NCBI RefSeq assembly: GCF_051055405.1
Contig: NZ_CP167068.1
Span: 3,100,001-3,164,000 of the forward strand
DNA from: Pseudolachnospira sp051055405
Lineage (GTDB): Bacteria; Bacillota; Clostridia; Lachnospirales; Lachnospiraceae
DNA length: 64,000 nucleotides
Reading direction: 5' to 3'
Shown here: positions 17,579 to 25,710 of the stretch, in pieces
Layout of the letters: each line of letters begins with the position of its first letter
Numbering within the stretch: position 1 is the first letter of the stretch
The notes under the pieces: model-generated
What the model was told of the DNA's origin: nothing
The model's database searches: none
Seen by the model: only the letters and a program-made list of their open reading frames with translations
Position numbers and translations under genes: made by a program

Positions 17579-18548
17579 CGGCTTTGTCCTCCCTCTTTAT
17601 TTTCTTCGCTTTATGCTTTCCGCCAAACTGAGACTTAATTCTAGGGTCTACCGCGGCATACAGCAGATCGACGAGAAGGTTCACCACGCTGTAGGATAAA
17701 GCAATCATCAATACGCCTCCCTGTACGATGGGGTAATCTCTGGCGTTGATCGCCTCAATCACGAATTTTCCCAGACCAGGGATGGCAAATATGGTCTCGA
17801 TTACCATGGCGCCTCCCAGAGAAACGCCGAACTGCATTCCCGCCACTGTGATGATCGGGATCATCGCGTTGCGGAGAACATGGTGAACGGTCACAACGAT
17901 CTCCCTCTGCCCCTTGGCTCTAGCCGTGCGGACATAGTCTTGACGGATACATTCCAGCATGCTGGAACGGGTCGTTCTCATCAAAGACGCCGCCGCATGG
18001 AAGCCGATGGTAGCTGCCGGAAGAATCCAGTAAGAGGGACCGTAAAAGCCGGAAGCCGGTAAAATTCGAAGCTGAACAGAGAAAATCAAGATCAGCATCA
18101 AGCCCAGCCAGAATGTTGGCATCGACACCCCAATCATTCCAATAGCCACAGAGATATTGTCCATCCAGGAATATTGTTTCACCGCGGATATAATTCCTAT
18201 GGGAATTCCCACGATCAACATAATCAATGTTCCAAAAATGGCCAATGTGATCGTAGTAGGATAGCGCTCCAGGATGGATTCCAGCACCGGTTTCCCGCTG
18301 CGGTAGGAATTTCCCATATCTCCTTTTGTGACCAGTTTTACGACATAGCGTCCAAATTGGACCAGCACAGAATCATTCAACCCCATCTCTTCCCGCAAGG
18401 CCGCGATTTCCTCTTTTGTGGCATCCTCTCCCAAAATAATTTGGGCAGGGTCTCCCGGCGCCAGCTGCAGCAACAGAAAAACTAGAAGCGTCACGCCGAG
18501 TAGAACAGGAATCATCATCAATATTCGTTTTCCGATATACCTTAGCAA
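17571..18548 (-). CDS. Peptide-type ABC transporter permease, DppB-like
   Basis: A 325-residue permease with the DppB pattern: an N-terminal hydrophobic anchor (RILMMIPVLLGVTLLVFLL), LAPGDPAQIILGEDAT, and the EAA-type coupling loop DYVRTARAKGQRE. It has about six membrane segments. It follows the carboxylesterase gene by 36 bases and heads the transporter genes proper. Confidence 0.95.
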   Translation of the reverse strand: MLRYIGKRILMMIPVLLGVTLLVFLLLQLAPGDPAQIILGEDATKEEIAALREEMGLNDSVLVQFGRYVVKLVTKGDMGNSYRSGKPVLESILERYPTTITLAIFGTLIMLIVGIPIGIISAVKQYSWMDNISVAIGMIGVSMPTFWLGLMLILIFSVQLRILPASGFYGPSYWILPAATIGFHAAASLMRTTRSSMLECIRQDYVRTARAKGQREIVVTVHHVLRNAMIPIITVAGMQFGVSLGGAMVIETIFAIPGLGKFVIEAINARDYPIVQGGVLMIALSYSVVNLLVDLLYAAVDPRIKSQFGGKHKAKKIKREDKAGE

Positions 18549-18584
18549 ATTTAACCGTCTCCTTTCTTTCGCTGCATCCGTTCT

Positions 18585-20111
18585 CTACTGATGCGCCAGT
18601 CTTCCTAAAATGAAATCAATCTCAAACTGCACCATCTCATTTTTGGGAATCTCTATCATTTCATTGTTCCGGCAAAGCTTCATTCCCTTGGGACTTTCCT
18701 TTGTATATGGCGTCCACTCTTTTAATCCCTCGCCGTTTGGCGTTCCGGTCTTAATGAAATTGCTCCAATACTCGCACATCATCAGCGAGACATCATAATC
18801 TTCTCCGGTATAAGGGCGCCAAGACCTGGACAGCGTCTGGAACACATACGCATGTTCCGCAGAATGATACGTCCCGATCCCCGGCGCGCTTCCCGGCGGC
18901 ACCTGAGTGAAAAAGTACTGGTATACCGGCCTGCGTCCCAGCTCCAACTGCCACTCCGCCAGCGCAAAACACCCTGCCAAATCCTGTTCTCCAAAGGCTC
19001 TTTTTTGCGTCTGTACCATTTGCTCCTTGGAGTCTGCATGGGCCGCTTCCCAAAAAGCATCCGCGTGAACGCCATAAAGCTCTTCCGCCTGCCTTCGAAA
19101 TTCTTCCGTATCTTCCGTAAACGGGTGTCGAGGAGGATCCCATTCCTGGGCGGTGCATCCGATCAGGATCTGGATATCGTGCATCTTTCCCTGCAAAACC
19201 AACTGATTGGGAAGATCAGAAAACACATAGCCGTCTAAGGTTGGGCGGAAGGGACAACGATCTTTAAAATAAGCCTGTGCCTTTGCTTGAAGCTCAAAGA
19301 GCTGCTCCGCCGGAAGTTTCCTCACTTCCTCGATGGAGGAAAGCCCTGCCCAGTCCATCCATTCTTTCCCTCTTTGCAGCGCGTCCTTTAAGGTGAAGAA
19401 ATGGGTCCCCTGCTTTACGCTTAACCCCCCGCCGCTCTGAATTATTGCCTGCTGAAAGAGTCCTTTGGTTAAAGGAGTTGTGCCCAGCATGTAAACAGCC
19501 CGGCCTCCCGCTGACTGCCCCTCAATGGTAATACGGTTTGGATCGCCGCCAAAGGCGCGGATATTCCGGCGAATCCACTGGATTGCCGCTATAATGTCCA
19601 AAAAGCCATAATTTCCCGTGGTACCGTGCTCGGATTCTGCTAACAATTCCTCGTGGGCCAGGAATCCAAACACATTCAAGCGAAAGGCTGCCGTGATAAA
19701 AATGATTCCCCGCTTGCCGTAGGCTTCTCCATCGAACATCATTCCATAAGGACTTCCCTGCTGGAATCCGCCTCCGTGAATATAGAGAACGACCGGGAGA
19801 TCTTCTCCTTCCTTCTCCGCCGGAGTCCAGATATTCAGATACAAGCAGTCCTCGTCCATGGGATATTGATTTGGGTAAAATTCTTTCTGGTAAAAGCTGC
19901 CCTGCGCCATCTGCTTTTGCCAGGCAAGAGGGCGAAACGCATAAGCTTCCCGCACGCCCTCCCAAGGTTTTACCGGCTGCGGTTCTCGAAAACGCAGATC
20001 TCCTAATGGTGGAGCTGCGTAGGGGACACCTTTAAAGACGCTGACCGCCTGGTTTCCCCCATACGTCCCCCGGACCATCCCACCTTCTGTCCGGGCTTCC
20101 AACAATGCCAT
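18585..20111 (-). CDS. Type-B carboxylesterase
   Basis: A 508-residue alpha/beta hydrolase of the type-B family without a signal peptide. FKGVPYAAPPLGDLRFR, DEDCLYLNIWTP, the oxyanion HGGGF near residues 112-116 and the nucleophile elbow GQSAGG (Ser about 200) are all intact; HSAEH near residue 435 gives the probable catalytic His. It is a full-length paralogue of the esterase at 11491-12999. It lies between an AbrB-type membrane protein and a peptide-type ABC transporter, so it probably cleaves a substrate brought in by that transporter. Confidence 0.93.
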   Translation of the reverse strand: MALLEARTEGGMVRGTYGGNQAVSVFKGVPYAAPPLGDLRFREPQPVKPWEGVREAYAFRPLAWQKQMAQGSFYQKEFYPNQYPMDEDCLYLNIWTPAEKEGEDLPVVLYIHGGGFQQGSPYGMMFDGEAYGKRGIIFITAAFRLNVFGFLAHEELLAESEHGTTGNYGFLDIIAAIQWIRRNIRAFGGDPNRITIEGQSAGGRAVYMLGTTPLTKGLFQQAIIQSGGGLSVKQGTHFFTLKDALQRGKEWMDWAGLSSIEEVRKLPAEQLFELQAKAQAYFKDRCPFRPTLDGYVFSDLPNQLVLQGKMHDIQILIGCTAQEWDPPRHPFTEDTEEFRRQAEELYGVHADAFWEAAHADSKEQMVQTQKRAFGEQDLAGCFALAEWQLELGRRPVYQYFFTQVPPGSAPGIGTYHSAEHAYVFQTLSRSWRPYTGEDYDVSLMMCEYWSNFIKTGTPNGEGLKEWTPYTKESPKGMKLCRNNEMIEIPKNEMVQFEIDFILGRLAHQ

Positions 20112-20132
20112 GTTTTCATCCTCCTTGCCTTT

Positions 20133-21185
20133 TTATAAATATCGAGACAGCACCGTTACCGCCGTCGGATAAATCGATACCACCATCATAATCCGCAGGA
20201 CATGCAGCGCCGTAACTTTCGCGGAATCCGCTCCCATATCATTGGCAATGATTACCATATCGCTCAAGCCCCCTGGCGCGCAGGCATACATTGCCGTCTG
20301 AATATCTACCGACGAAACTTTTGCCATCAGCAGCCCTAAGACTACATTTACAAGGGAAAGCGCCAGTACCATGATGAGAACCGGGATCGCAATTTTCCAA
20401 AGATCTAAAATCTGCTCCCGTACAATTGTGGAACCAATATAAGCCCCGGAAAAAACCTGAATGCCAAAGATACAGCTTCGGGGAATATAGGGTTCGATAT
20501 GTACAGCGGAGAGCAATACAGTGGCCACCATAGCCCCAATCATACTTCCGGAAGGAACGCTAAGAGAATCAAATAGTCTTCCGAGCAAAAGGCCTGCCGC
20601 AATCACCAAAAGATAATTCCACCAGACGGAAATACCTTTGGGATTCTCCTTAGAGACGCTAGATGAAAGAGCCGCTTTTCCGTCTTCCTGTTTCCCTGCT
20701 TTCTTTTCACAGATGATTCGAATCAACGTGGGCAAAAACGAAATGGCAAAAAATACTCGAATCACCTGCATTAACGCAACTTTTGAAGGATCTCCTCCCA
20801 CATCCGCCGCAATTAACGTCATCTCCTGGGTCCCGCCTGGCGCCGTGGCCAAAAAAGCGGTGGCAAAATCCAACTCCGTCACGTTACTGATCAAAGTTCC
20901 CGCCAAAATACTGGAAAAAAGCATTCCAATTAATGCAACCAGTACCCCGCCTTTTACCTCTTTCAAAGCGACCACATCCCGAATTTTGATTCCGGTTCCT
21001 ACATAAATACCAGCGGCCACCCGGACGTAAAATCTTAGATCCCTGGGGAAATATCCGTTTCCCGTGAAAATATTCCAAAGGGCCACAAAGACCATTCCTC
21101 CTACCAGACCGGGCGCTGGCAATCGGGCCTTTTTCGCCGCAAAGCCACCGATCGCAGCAATCAATACGGTGAGTAGAAATTTCAT
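20133..21185 (-). CDS. AbrB-family (PF05145-type) membrane protein
   Basis: A 350-residue polytopic membrane protein with an internal duplication. Each half holds the same signature: ATAPGGTQEM in the first and ACAPGGLSDM in the second. These proteins are often called AbrB or ammonia monooxygenase regulators, but nothing here suggests DNA binding. Members frequently sit near carboxylate-uptake genes. It is the first gene after the promoter at 21292-21320 and lies 21 bases before the esterase gene. The function is unknown; a transport role is plausible. Confidence 0.85.
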   Translation of the reverse strand: MKFLLTVLIAAIGGFAAKKARLPAPGLVGGMVFVALWNIFTGNGYFPRDLRFYVRVAAGIYVGTGIKIRDVVALKEVKGGVLVALIGMLFSSILAGTLISNVTELDFATAFLATAPGGTQEMTLIAADVGGDPSKVALMQVIRVFFAISFLPTLIRIICEKKAGKQEDGKAALSSSVSKENPKGISVWWNYLLVIAAGLLLGRLFDSLSVPSGSMIGAMVATVLLSAVHIEPYIPRSCIFGIQVFSGAYIGSTIVREQILDLWKIAIPVLIMVLALSLVNVVLGLLMAKVSSVDIQTAMYACAPGGLSDMVIIANDMGADSAKVTALHVLRIMMVVSIYPTAVTVLSRYL

Positions 21186-21260
21186 TTTCTTTCCTCCTCT
21201 TTCCTGTGTCTACTCTTTTGAAGGATTTTCCCGTTTTCTGAAAGGGCTTTCGGCGCCAAT

Positions 21261-21316
21261 TTATTAAACCCTTTTTATTTAATCCTTTTTAATAATACCT
21301 TTTTACTTAATATTTG
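21261..21316. repeat. Four tandem 14-bp repeats overlapping a promoter
   Basis: The units are TTATTAAACCCTTT, TTATTTAATCCTTT, TTAATAATACCTTT and TTACTTAATATTTG, starting at 21261, 21275, 21289 and 21303. A further matching unit lies exactly 42 bases (three periods) on, at 21345, and a 12/14 match to the second unit at 21385. The -10 box lies in unit 3. This looks like an operator array. Confidence 0.75.
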
Positions 21317-21320
21317 TCAA
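21292..21320 (-). promoter_or_regulatory. Promoter of the AbrB/esterase/ABC operon
   Basis: TTGACA (21315-21320) and TATTAT (21292-21297) on the minus strand are 17 bases apart. The whole promoter is embedded in the 14-bp repeat array. Confidence 0.72.
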
Positions 21321-21422
21321 TACTTTTTTTATCTTGCGGATATTTTATTTAAATTCATAAGTTTTTGTCTCTTTTTTGTCCTATTTATTTAACCCTCTTA
21401 TATTATTATCCACCAATCTTGC

Positions 21423-21451
21423 TTGATTTTTAAAGAAATCCGTCGTATACT
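21423..21451 (+). promoter_or_regulatory. Promoter of the ROK regulator gene
   Basis: TTGATT (21423-21428) and TATACT (21446-21451) are 17 bases apart on the plus strand, about 80 bases ahead of the ATG. Confidence 0.68.
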
Positions 21452-21532
21452 AATACAAAATTCATTGATATTTAGGCAATGCAATACTAGGCGTAACTTC
21501 TCATTTGGCCTGATTGATTTAGGAGACGGTAT

Positions 21533-22750
21533 ATGAAACCAAAAACCCCCCCAAATAGCATGGAACAAATCAAAACGGCAAATCTTCATACCGTTTTTTC
21601 CCTCATCTTGGAAAATCAACCGATTTCTAGGGCTCAGATCACACAGCTTTGCGATTTAACGGTTGTGACCGTATCCAACTGTGCCGATTATTTGCTGGAA
21701 AAAAAGGTGATCGTAGAGACAGGAACCGGGCAAAGCAAAAGAGGACGGCCTCCGATTCTGATTCAGGTTAATGAAAAAGCCGGCATTCTCATCGGCGTAT
21801 TTCAGGAGTCCGTCTATGGGAGACTTTTAGTTACCGATCTAAATGCGAATCAGTTAGAAGAGCACCTTTTGCCCTGTGGAAATTCCCAGTCCAAACTTTT
21901 TTTTGAACTGCTGGAAGAAAAGATAACAGAAATTGAAACCCGCTACGCTGATTATCCTCTAGGCATTATCGGAATCGCGCTGGCCCACCGCGGTCTTTTT
22001 GATCCGATACAAGGTATCATTATTAGTTCCTCCGGACACACAGAGCCCTGGGCATCCCCGGAATCCGTTCCGCAGCTGCTGAAAGCTACGAAAGGATATC
22101 CGCTGTTTACCCAAGGCTTCCGAAATGCGGCCACGATGGGAAATCTTTACTATTACAACATTGATAAGTCCGAAATTCTCGCCAGCATTTATGGCTCCGT
22201 GGGAATGGCAGTCGGCATTTACCTGGGTCAATACGGCAACGCTACCAACCCGATTATCAGTACCCGTTTTGCCCACACGACCATCAATTTCAACGGCAGA
22301 AAATGTGAATGCGGAAAACGCGGATGCCTGGTGCAGTATGCTTCCCCCAAAGCATTGTTCCACAAGCTGGAACCGGAAAAAGAGTATACCAAAGAGGGAT
22401 TCGACAAAATTCTCCAACGTTTTCGAAAAAATGATCCGGAAGTCATTTCCGCAGTTCACGAATTTGCCGACTATCTGTCCATCGGGATCTCCAATATCGT
22501 CAATGCGTATCACCCGAAAACCATCTGTATCAGCGGCTTGATCGCCTCTTTGATCAATGAAACGCAGCTAAACCGGATTCAGACCTATGTCTATAACAAT
22601 TCTCCCTTTTATCCGGGAGACCGGCCAAATATCTTTTGTTCGGAATTGGCGGATTTGAGCATCGCCTACGGGGGCGTCTACCTCATCCGAAATCATTTGA
22701 TTGAGATTTTACAAGGAGAAATATCAAAAGGAAGTATTTTAAACTTTTAA
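21533..22750 (+). CDS. ROK-family transcriptional regulator (NagC/XylR type)
   Basis: A 405-residue protein with an N-terminal winged helix (TANLHTVFSLILENQPISRAQ, then LTVVTVSNCADYLLEKKVI and the wing GQSKRGRPPI) and a ROK sugar-kinase-like domain. The structural zinc site is visible as CECGKRGC. The kinase catalytic Asp is missing: where active kinases have a NDA-type motif this protein has FRNAATMGN, which supports a regulator rather than an enzyme. It is divergent from the AbrB/esterase/ABC operon and is the natural candidate to bind the repeat array between them. AGGAG precedes the ATG. Confidence 0.92.
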   Translation: MKPKTPPNSMEQIKTANLHTVFSLILENQPISRAQITQLCDLTVVTVSNCADYLLEKKVIVETGTGQSKRGRPPILIQVNEKAGILIGVFQESVYGRLLVTDLNANQLEEHLLPCGNSQSKLFFELLEEKITEIETRYADYPLGIIGIALAHRGLFDPIQGIIISSSGHTEPWASPESVPQLLKATKGYPLFTQGFRNAATMGNLYYYNIDKSEILASIYGSVGMAVGIYLGQYGNATNPIISTRFAHTTINFNGRKCECGKRGCLVQYASPKALFHKLEPEKEYTKEGFDKILQRFRKNDPEVISAVHEFADYLSIGISNIVNAYHPKTICISGLIASLINETQLNRIQTYVYNNSPFYPGDRPNIFCSELADLSIAYGGVYLIRNHLIEILQGEISKGSILNF

Positions 22751-22782
22751 ACAAAATTTACCAGAATTGCAGCGAGGAAATT

Positions 22783-23730
22783 ATGCCGATACAGATTGTC
22801 CGAAATGACATTATAAACATGCGCTGTGACGCCATTGTCAATGCCGCTAATCCAACCCTTCAAGGAGGCGGTGGCGTCGACGGCGCCATACACAGGGCGG
22901 CGGGTCCTGAATTACAAAAAGAATGCGCCGCTCTTGGCGGCTGCCGCGTTGGAGAGGCGAAGATTACAAAAGGCTACCGGCTCCCATGCAAATACATCAT
23001 CCACACGGTTGGACCTCGGTGGCTGAGCGGGATATTAGGGAAAAAAGAACTGTTGGCGTCCTGCTACCGAAAATCCCTGCGCCTTGCCCAAGAATATGGC
23101 TGCGAATCCATTGCTTTTCCTCTGATCTCTACCGGCGCGTACGGCTATCCGAAAGACCAAGCGCTGCAGGTGGCCATTCATGAGATCAGCAAGTTTTTGT
23201 TCACTTATGACATGCTGGTGTATTTGGTCGTATACGATAAAGACTGTTTTCAGATCAGCAAAAAGCTTGTCCGCGATATCAGGGAATATATCGACGAATT
23301 TTATGTGGAAACACATTTTGTTGCCAGAAGCGCGGCGTTTTCCTCCGCACTGCCGCAGGCGACCCAAAATTTGGAAGAGGCCATCCGTCAGATAGACGAG
23401 AGCTTTTCCCAGATGCTTCTGCGTAAAATTGACGAAAAAGGCATGACCGATGCGGAGTGTTATAAAAAAGCCAACATCGATCGGAAACTCTTTTCCAAGA
23501 TCCGCAGCGATGTAAACTACAGACCAAGCAAAATAACGGCAATTGCCTTTGCGATCGCCCTGGAACTGTCTTTGGACGAAACCAAAGATATGCTTATGAA
23601 GGCGGGCTATGCCCTCTCCCACAGCAATAAGTTTGATATTATCATTGAATTTTTTATCAAAAAGGGAAATTACAATATTTTTGAAATTAATGAAGCGCTG
23701 TTTGCCTTTGATCAGCCGCTTTTAGGCTAA
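22783..23730 (+). CDS. Macro-domain protein with C-terminal HTH-like domain
   Basis: A 315-residue protein. Residues 1-170 form a macro domain, which binds or hydrolyses ADP-ribose adducts: DAIVNAANPTLQGGGGVDGAIHRAAG is the catalytic loop and SIAFPLISTGAYGYP the second loop. The C-terminal 130 residues resemble a Cro/C1-like helix-turn-helix (AECYKKANIDRKLFSKIRS, then PSKITAIAFAIALELSLDETKDML). The fusion suggests ADP-ribose-linked signalling or regulation. A VWA gene follows after 152 bases on the same strand. The substrate is unknown. Confidence 0.9.
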   Translation: MPIQIVRNDIINMRCDAIVNAANPTLQGGGGVDGAIHRAAGPELQKECAALGGCRVGEAKITKGYRLPCKYIIHTVGPRWLSGILGKKELLASCYRKSLRLAQEYGCESIAFPLISTGAYGYPKDQALQVAIHEISKFLFTYDMLVYLVVYDKDCFQISKKLVRDIREYIDEFYVETHFVARSAAFSSALPQATQNLEEAIRQIDESFSQMLLRKIDEKGMTDAECYKKANIDRKLFSKIRSDVNYRPSKITAIAFAIALELSLDETKDMLMKAGYALSHSNKFDIIIEFFIKKGNYNIFEINEALFAFDQPLLG

Positions 23731-23841
23731 AAAAGCTTAGGGATCGGCTCCTATTGACAACTGAAACTTTCTCACTCCTTTCCGCTTCCGGTATCGCGTC
23801 AATTGTCGCCTGCCAAGCGACCAACCGGCCGGAGAAAGGAT

Positions 23842-23861
23842 TATAATGGATTTATCCATTA
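23842..23861 (+). promoter_or_regulatory. -10 box with overlapping inverted repeat ahead of the VWA gene
   Basis: TATAAT (23842-23847) overlaps a perfect 7-bp inverted repeat, TAATGGA-TTTA-TCCATTA (23844-23861). No good -35 box is seen, so an activator may be needed, or the repeat may be a repressor site. Confidence 0.45.
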
Positions 23862-23882
23862 CATGATTAGAGGAGGTTTCCG

Positions 23883-24542
23883 ATGAAAAATAACACAACG
23901 GAACTCGTATTCCTTTTGGATCGAAGCGGTTCCATGGCAGGCCTTGAAAGCGATACCATCGGCGGCTTTAACGCGCTGATCGAAAAGCAAAGAAAACAGG
24001 ATGGCGCCTGTTTTGTCTCTACCATTCTTTTTGATCATACCAGCCAGGTGCTGCATGACCGGGTTCCACTGACTAAGATTTCAAAAATGACCGACAAGGA
24101 TTATACCGTGCGGGGATGCACCGCGCTGATCGACGCAATGGGATGCGCCATTCACCATATCGGGAACATTCACAAATATGCCCGCCCGGAGGACGTGCCG
24201 GAACATACGCTGTTTGTGATCACCACAGACGGTCTTGAAAATGCAAGCCGCCTTTACACCAGCGACGAAGTCAAGAAGATGGTGGAACAGCAAAAAGAAA
24301 AATACGGATGGGAATTCCTTTTCATTGGCGCCAATATTGATTCTGTGGAAACCGCTCAAAATTTTGGCATCGGCGCAGATCGAGCTGTGGATTATCATGC
24401 GGACAGCCATGGTACCACCGTCGTCTTCGATACCATTGCAGAGACCGTGCGCGCCGTCAGGGCCAATCAACCGCTTGCCGCAAATTGGAGCGCTCAAATC
24501 CAGGCAGATTACAAGAGCAGAAAAAAGAAATCCCATAAATAA
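23883..24542 (+). CDS. VWA-domain protein (TerY-like)
   Basis: A 219-residue single-domain von Willebrand factor A protein without signal peptide. The metal site motif DxSxS appears as DRSGSM near residues 12-17, with the distant Thr/Asp positions in GCTALIDAM and TTDGLENAS. Similar cytoplasmic VWA proteins (TerY) assemble with stress-response partners. AGAGGAGG lies 6 bases upstream. It lies downstream of the macro-domain gene, and the two may work together; this is inference. Confidence 0.9.
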   Translation: MKNNTTELVFLLDRSGSMAGLESDTIGGFNALIEKQRKQDGACFVSTILFDHTSQVLHDRVPLTKISKMTDKDYTVRGCTALIDAMGCAIHHIGNIHKYARPEDVPEHTLFVITTDGLENASRLYTSDEVKKMVEQQKEKYGWEFLFIGANIDSVETAQNFGIGADRAVDYHADSHGTTVVFDTIAETVRAVRANQPLAANWSAQIQADYKSRKKKSHK

Positions 24543-24588
24543 GGAGGCGCCTTGCGATAAAAAATGGTAAGGCTGCACGTTCTATCAT

Positions 24589-24637
24589 AAAGAGCGATTG
24601 CCCAGCGAAAATATCCAGCAAGACAATCGCTCTTTTC
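24589..24637. terminator. Bidirectional terminator between VWA and ABM genes
   Basis: A 12-bp perfect stem (24589-24600 with 24624-24635) is followed by TTTT on the plus strand, and lies between the convergent VWA and ABM-fold genes. Confidence 0.78.
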
Positions 24638-24644
24638 CAGTGTC

Positions 24645-24938
24645 TTAAATTTCTTCCGCCTGATACTTGACGATTTTGCTCTCTACCGGATACTTGCTCT
24701 TCACTTCCCGCCACGCTTTTACGTGTTCGCTTTGCTGATGGGCGGCCAGGGCCGCTTCGTCCTTCCAAATCTCAACCAACAGCACTTCATCTTCCGTATC
24801 CACCGGCAAGTAATAGGAATACTCGATGTTTCCCTCGTCTCTCCGAGAGCCTTCTCCTATTTGAGCCGCCTTCACAACATCAAAAAATTCCTCGCGAGTC
24901 ATGCCGTTCAACTGGTAACGAACGTGTAAAATAATCAT
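24645..24938 (-). CDS. Antibiotic biosynthesis monooxygenase (ABM) fold protein
   Basis: A 97-residue ferredoxin-like protein. The ABM pattern is visible in the opening MIILHVRYQLN and in EDEVLLVEIWKDEAALAAHQQSEHVKAW. Small ABM proteins may be quinol monooxygenases, haem-degrading enzymes or have no known activity. The ATG at 24938 is chosen because AAGGGAG lies 6 bases upstream; the longer open frame has an unrelated extension. Confidence 0.85.
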   Translation of the reverse strand: MIILHVRYQLNGMTREEFFDVVKAAQIGEGSRRDEGNIEYSYYLPVDTEDEVLLVEIWKDEAALAAHQQSEHVKAWREVKSKYPVESKIVKYQAEEI

Positions 24939-24996
24939 TGTTGTCTCCCTTCCGCCGCTTGATTCTGACACTTGAATCTTACGCATCTGCCAAACA

Positions 24997-25710
24997 CTAA
25001 TTCTTTCCAATGCAGACACAGGCCAGATATACTCTTTCTACTCCCTCCCGCTTCAATACCTTCGTGCAGGCTTCCGCCGTACTGCCTGTCGTATAGATAT
25101 CGTCCACCAAGAGAATTCTTTTCAGGCCTCTTAGATCTCCCTCGATCTCCATGGCCTGTTCCAGATTTCGCTGCCTGGCCTCCGCATTTAACTCCTTTTG
25201 CGCCATGGTCTTCTTTTTTCGGACCAGCACGCCTTTCCAGACTGGAATATCCAGCAGTTCTCCTATTCGTTCCGCCAATACTTCTGCCTGGTTATACCCC
25301 CGCGTCCGTTCTCTGCTCCTATGAACAGGGACAGGAAAAATGGCCTGAATCCGCCAACGGCGCAGTCTCTTCCCATATCGCCGCATCAGCTCCGCGCTGT
25401 AGAAATCCGCGTATTCCGGACGGCCGCCGTACTTAAACCCCTGGATGGACTCCTTTGCCCTTTGGTCGTAATTGAGCAAAGCCACGCCGCCGTCAAAAGA
25501 GCGTGTATGCGCCGTGCAGTCATAGCAATATTCCATCTCCGGCTCCAAAATTTCCTTCCCGCAGCGCAAGCACGTTGGCTCTGCCACATAAGAAAACCGC
25601 TCCCGGCACTCCGGACAGATCAACTCTCCTTTGGGCCGGACGATATCCCCGCAAGCTGGACAACGCCTGGGATACAGCACATCTAAAAACCGGCTTCTTC
25701 GAGCTTCCAA
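24997..25710 (-). CDS. comFC: ComF-family phosphoribosyltransferase-like protein
   Basis: A 237-residue protein. The N-terminus has a zinc ribbon with four Cys pairs (CPACGD, CPEC, CLRCG, CYDC), then a phosphoribosyltransferase domain with the PRPP loop ILLVDDIYTTGST near residue 200. ComFC supports DNA uptake in competence, and it sits here after recD2, a DNA helicase. The start is TTG within the last codons of recD2, with GGGAGG 7 bases upstream. Confidence 0.93.
   Translation of the reverse strand: MEARRSRFLDVLYPRRCPACGDIVRPKGELICPECRERFSYVAEPTCLRCGKEILEPEMEYCYDCTAHTRSFDGGVALLNYDQRAKESIQGFKYGGRPEYADFYSAELMRRYGKRLRRWRIQAIFPVPVHRSRERTRGYNQAEVLAERIGELLDIPVWKGVLVRKKKTMAQKELNAEARQRNLEQAMEIEGDLRGLKRILLVDDIYTTGSTAEACTKVLKREGVERVYLACVCIGKN

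Larger units (their letters stand above)
21186..21532. other. Divergent control region between AbrB/esterase operon and ROK gene
   Basis: This gene-free 347-base stretch is strongly AT-rich and holds a tandem 14-bp repeat array (21261-21316), promoters on both strands and further copies of TTATTTAA at 21345 and 21385. Confidence 0.7.
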
